Assembly: GCF_937863155.1 (NCBI RefSeq)
Contig: NZ_CALMFB010000025.1
Coordinates: 62,001-126,000 of the forward strand
Length of the DNA stretch: 64,000 nucleotides
Source of the DNA: an uncultured Brevundimonas sp.
Lineage (GTDB): Bacteria; Pseudomonadota; Alphaproteobacteria; Caulobacterales; Caulobacteraceae
Reading direction: 5' to 3'
Made by a program: the position numbers and the translations under genes. The stretch's first letter is position 1; every line of letters begins with the position of its first letter. The notes under the pieces were generated by a model that ran no database searches, was not told where the DNA came from, and saw nothing but the letters and a program-made list of their open reading frames with translations. Positions 61,487-64,000 of the stretch are shown here, in pieces.

Positions 61487-62449
61487 CTATTCGACGCGGG
61501 TGGCGGTGATGCCGCGCTGGGCCAGCTGGGCCTGGACGCTGTCGGAACCGACCAGGTGGCCCGCGCCGACGATGACCATGGTCACGCCGGACCCCTTCAG
61601 ACGCTCTTGGATCTGATTGGCCCAGTCGATGTTGCGCTGGGTCAGCAGGGCGTCATAGACGGCCGGGAAATCCGCCTTCCATTCGGTGTGCATGACGCGG
61701 TCCAGGCCATCGGTATCGCCTGTGCGCCAGGCCAGAACCATGCCGTCCACGATCTGGTCGGCGTGTTCGAAACCGTCGAGCGAATACTGCAGCATCGACA
61801 TCTCGGTGGCTTCGTCCAGGCCGGCGAAGATGCCCAGCTGCTGGTCCATCGTCTCGAAGCCATGGATGTCCTTGCCCTCTTCGCGGGCGCGTTTGAGCAT
61901 GATCAGGTCCACGCCCGTGCCGGGCTGGAAACCGGCCTGGATCAGTTGCGACATGGTCAGGTTCATGGCGGCGAACCAGGGACGCATCGGGTCCATCTGG
62001 GCGGCGCTGGCGCCGATGGCGCGGGCGGCGACATCCAGGCGACCGAAGTCCTCGGCGCTCAGGCGGCTGGACAGGGGACGGTCACGGGACACGCCATGCC
62101 GCTGGATGAAGGGAACGGCGGCCGCCGCGTCGTCGGGATTGGTGAGTTCGAACCAGACGTCCTGGGCCGCGGCGAAGGCCTGGTCCACGCGATCGGTGCG
62201 CCAGTCGGTGCCGGGCTTCAGCACATGGACCGAGCCGAACAGATACAGGGTGGAATCCGCGTCGCGCACCACCCACAGGGCCGGGGCCGCTTCGGGAGCC
62301 GCGTCCGGGGCCGCGTTCTGGGCCGCCGCAGGGGTCGGCGTCAGGGCGGGCAGGGCGACCGTCGCGGTCAGCAGCAGGCCAAGCGCGCCCCCGGCGACGG
62401 CGCGACTCAGGCGACCGGCGGTGGAGACGATGGCGGGGATGAAGGTCAT
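61487..62449 (-). CDS. Exported TraB/GumN-family protein
   Basis: A 320-residue protein with a signal (AGGALGLLLTATVALPAL) and an Ala/Pro-rich linker, then the TraB/GumN hallmark LYLFGSVHVLKPGTDWRT, FELTNPDD, GFETMDQQLGIFAGLD and the closing MVIVGAGHLVGSDSV. Members have an EreA/ChaN-like fold with suspected metal-dependent hydrolase activity, but the role is unknown. It likely works in the periplasm. The open frame extends upstream; ATG 62449 starts the signal peptide. It is 37 bp downstream of the xre gene. Confidence 0.87.
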   Translation of the reverse strand: MTFIPAIVSTAGRLSRAVAGGALGLLLTATVALPALTPTPAAAQNAAPDAAPEAAPALWVVRDADSTLYLFGSVHVLKPGTDWRTDRVDQAFAAAQDVWFELTNPDDAAAAVPFIQRHGVSRDRPLSSRLSAEDFGRLDVAARAIGASAAQMDPMRPWFAAMNLTMSQLIQAGFQPGTGVDLIMLKRAREEGKDIHGFETMDQQLGIFAGLDEATEMSMLQYSLDGFEHADQIVDGMVLAWRTGDTDGLDRVMHTEWKADFPAVYDALLTQRNIDWANQIQERLKGSGVTMVIVGAGHLVGSDSVQAQLAQRGITATRVE

Positions 62450-62486
62450 GGGTATTGATCCTGTGTACGGAAATGGGGCGGCGGAT

Positions 62487-62675
62487 TCAGGCCGAGAAGA
62501 TGGATTCGATCGGCTGGTCGAAGACCGCGGCGATCTTGAAAGCCAGGGGCAGCGACGGATCGTAGCGGCCGGTTTCCAGCGCATTGATGGTCTGGCGCGA
62601 GACGCCCAGCTGATGCGCCAGGTCGGCCTGGCTCCAGTCGCGCTCGGCGCGAAGGACTTTGAGGCGGTTGTTCAT
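62487..62675 (-). CDS. XRE-family HTH regulator
   Basis: A 62-residue single-domain repressor: RLKVLRAERDWSQADLAHQL and GVSRQTINALETGRYDPSLP form the helix-turn-helix, then AFKIAAVFDQPIESIF. This YozG-like group is usually paired with a small membrane-protein gene, as here. GGAGGA lies eight bases before ATG 62675. It is 14 bp downstream of the membrane gene and probably controls the shared promoter at 63127-63183. Confidence 0.9.
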   Translation of the reverse strand: MNNRLKVLRAERDWSQADLAHQLGVSRQTINALETGRYDPSLPLAFKIAAVFDQPIESIFSA

Positions 62676-62689
62676 GTCATGATCCTCCA

Positions 62690-63106
62690 TCACCGGCGCC
62701 GCAGCCACCACAGGCCCCAGGCGACCAGATAACCGACCAGCATCAGGCCCAGCATGCCCATCGCGCCCGTGGCGGCATAGGCGACCGGATCGCCTTCATG
62801 GCCGGGAGCGACCGGCACGGTCCAATGTTGCGAAGCGGGCGTCGTGGCCAGGATCAGCAGCACGCCGCCGATGGCCATGCCGATGCTGCCGCCCCAGTAC
62901 CAGGACCATTTGTGGGCTTCCTGGGCGGCCTCGTCGACCGATCCCATCCAGGCGGCGCCGATCCAGATGGCGGCGATCATAGCCAGGATGGCGGACGCCC
63001 AGCTGGCCCACAGCCCCGATGCGAAGATGGCGACGCCGACGGCGATGGCCAGCAGGCCGAACCCGATGCCCCAGGTCGCCACGAAATTCTTGCGGCCTGT
63101 GTTCAT
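62690..63106 (-). CDS. Integral membrane protein paired with XRE regulator
   Basis: A 138-residue protein with four predicted helices (WGIGFGLLAIAVGVAIFAS; AILAMIAAIWIGAAWMG; GSIGMAIGGVLLILA; MGMLGLMLVGYLVAWGLWWL) and the polar loop SVDEAAQEAHKWSWYWGG. This DEAxxxAHKxxWYWG pattern recurs in membrane proteins next to small XRE regulators. Its function is unknown. First gene of a two-gene operon; GGAGC precedes the ATG. Confidence 0.8.
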   Translation of the reverse strand: MNTGRKNFVATWGIGFGLLAIAVGVAIFASGLWASWASAILAMIAAIWIGAAWMGSVDEAAQEAHKWSWYWGGSIGMAIGGVLLILATTPASQHWTVPVAPGHEGDPVAYAATGAMGMLGLMLVGYLVAWGLWWLRRR

Positions 63107-63126
63107 GTTGGAAAGCTCCTCTGTCG

Positions 63127-63183
63127 TTTTGACAAGGGTGCTTTACGCGTGGCGGCGGCGAGTGTCAAGCGTGTTTGTCAAAA
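63127..63183 (-). promoter_or_regulatory. Promoter bracketed by inverted repeats, XRE operon
   Basis: On the minus strand a -35 TTGACA (63163-63168) and -10 TAAAGC (63140-63145) are 17 bp apart. TTTTGACAA at 63175-63183 (minus) and its inverse at 63127-63135 flank the promoter, so a dimeric repressor could bind on both sides. The start codon is 20 bp beyond the inner repeat. Confidence 0.6.
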
Positions 63184-63228
63184 GGGAAAGGATGCGCTGC
63201 CAAAAGACGCGCTCGCTTTCCCCGGTGA

Positions 63229-64000
63229 TCAGTTTTCGGCGGGCGGCTGCAGCAGTTCGGGGCGGCTGACGGCGCGCGGCCCCTGTTCGACCGGCGGCAG
63301 TTCGGGAAGGGTCTTGCCCTCATGGTTGACCTGCAAGTCCTCGAACCGGCGCGCGGCGACCATGACCTGGCTCTCCAGCGAGCCGACGAACTGGTTGTAT
63401 TTGCCCACGGCGCTGTCCAGCGCCCGGCCCACCGCCGCCGCATGGCCGCCCATGACCGACAGACGCTTGTAAAGATCGCGGCCCAGGGTGGCGACGGCCT
63501 CGGCGTTCTTGGCCTGCTCCTCGGCGCGCCAGCCATAGGCGACCGCCTTGCACAGGGCGAACAGGGTGGTGGGCGTCACGATCACCACGCGCGAGGCCAT
63601 GGCCTGGGTCATCAGCTCCGGCTCGTGATCCAGGGCGGCGGCCAGGAAGGCGTCGCCGGGCACGAACATGACGACGAAGTCGGGACTGGGCTTGAACTGG
63701 TCCTGATAGGCCTTGGACGCCAGCTGGCGCATGTGGGTCTTCATGCTGGCGGCGGTGCGCATGGCCGCCGCGCTGGCCTGGGCCTCGGCGTCGCCGTCGG
63801 TCTCGTCCAGAAAGGCCAGCGACACCTTGGCGTCGATCACGAACATGCCGCCGCCCGGCAGTCTGACGATGAAATCGGGCCGCGACTGCCGCCCTTCCTC
63901 GTTCGCCGCCGAGGTCTGTTCCTCGAAGTCGAAACGCCCGGCCATGCCCGCCGCCTCCAGCACATTGCGGCACGTCTGTTCGCCCCAGCGACCGCGCCGG
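63229..64000 (-). CDS. rmuC: RmuC-family DNA recombination protein, N-terminus beyond right edge
   Basis: The C-terminal ~257 residues of an RmuC protein. At the edge the frame reads RGRWGEQTCRNVLEAAGM, then FIVRLPGGGMFVIDAKVSLA (the PD-(D/E)xK-like core), YQDQFKPSPDFVVMFVPGDA and VIVTPTTLFALCKAVAYGWR, all RmuC landmarks. RmuC limits inversion at short inverted repeats and is a predicted nuclease with an N-terminal coiled coil, not visible here. An ATG at 63963 exists but is inside the conserved domain and so not the true start. Confidence 0.92.
   Translation of the reverse strand, partial: RRGRWGEQTCRNVLEAAGMAGRFDFEEQTSAANEEGRQSRPDFIVRLPGGGMFVIDAKVSLAFLDETDGDAEAQASAAAMRTAASMKTHMRQLASKAYQDQFKPSPDFVVMFVPGDAFLAAALDHEPELMTQAMASRVVIVTPTTLFALCKAVAYGWRAEEQAKNAEAVATLGRDLYKRLSVMGGHAAAVGRALDSAVGKYNQFVGSLESQVMVAARRFEDLQVNHEGKTLPELPPVEQGPRAVSRPELLQPPAEN

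Overview
The window looks like chromosomal DNA of a Caulobacteraceae member, most probably Brevundimonas or a close relative. It is very GC-rich and densely packed. It carries a Xanthomonas/Caulobacter-type TonB receptor, a pmbA-cysQ-DUF4170-waaA-lpxK neighbourhood typical of alphaproteobacteria, a CtpA-like phosphatase and Caulobacter-type prolidase-like and TPR-metallopeptidase genes. The genus call is an inference from gene content and protein style; no rRNA lies in the window.

Layout. 1-5.3 kb: a large unidentified protein running off the left edge, a small exported protein, prfC, an exported TPR metallopeptidase and a small hypothetical. 5.4-7.0 kb: a GH13 alpha-glucosidase. 7.0-24.6 kb: a pectin/uronate utilisation region with a three-gene TRAP transporter plus FAH-family hydratase, two exported PL1 pectate lyases, a LacI regulator, a DhuI-like (RpiB-fold) isomerase divergent from a KduD/DhuD-like reductase, a TonB receptor, KDG kinase and a type-B carboxylesterase. 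Inside it sit a winged-helix regulator and an IPTL-CTERM protein of unknown relation. 24.7-26.9 kb: malate synthase G. 26.9-30.5 kb: a PrtD/PrtE-type type I secretion pair with a divergent Inh-family protease inhibitor. 30.6-35.1 kb: an ABC ATPase and a giant ABC permease/M1 aminopeptidase fusion. 35.1-40.0 kb: RluD-like synthase and the glycolytic genes fba, pgk and gap, with a DUF559 nuclease-like gene inserted between pgk and gap. 40.1-46.1 kb: a two-component pair, an alpha-ketoglutarate-semialdehyde-type dehydrogenase, an L,D-transpeptidase-like lipoprotein and a prolidase-like amidohydrolase. 46.1-54.6 kb: lipid A genes (msbA, a DUF374 acyltransferase, waaA, lpxK), a CtpA-like phosphatase, small membrane proteins, DUF4170, cysQ and pmbA. 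54.7-64 kb: MAPEG protein, M14 peptidase, ubiD, exbD, folE, cysS, tRNA-Gly(CCC), a TraB/GumN protein, a membrane protein/XRE pair and the C-terminal part of rmuC.

How the pectin genes fit together (inference): pectate lyases cut polygalacturonate outside the cell or in the periplasm, the TonB receptor imports oligomers, and the TRAP system takes up monomers. The isomerase/reductase pair converts the unsaturated-uronate product (DKI) to 2-keto-3-deoxygluconate, and KdgK phosphorylates it. Five 14-bp sites centred on ACCGGT lie in the control regions of these genes and probably bind the LacI protein encoded at 12.4 kb.

Most notable signals: (1) a DUF559 nuclease-like gene exactly bracketed by 53-bp inverted repeats whose inner hairpins differ by compensatory changes, plus two gene-less 118-145 bp elements of the same architecture, one extending the end of malate synthase and one splitting an esterase signal peptide in frame; (2) the same 15-bp motif upstream of glcB, fba and gap; (3) the ACCGGT operator set and the DhuI/DhuD-type route; (4) an Inh inhibitor beside a type I exporter with no protease in view.
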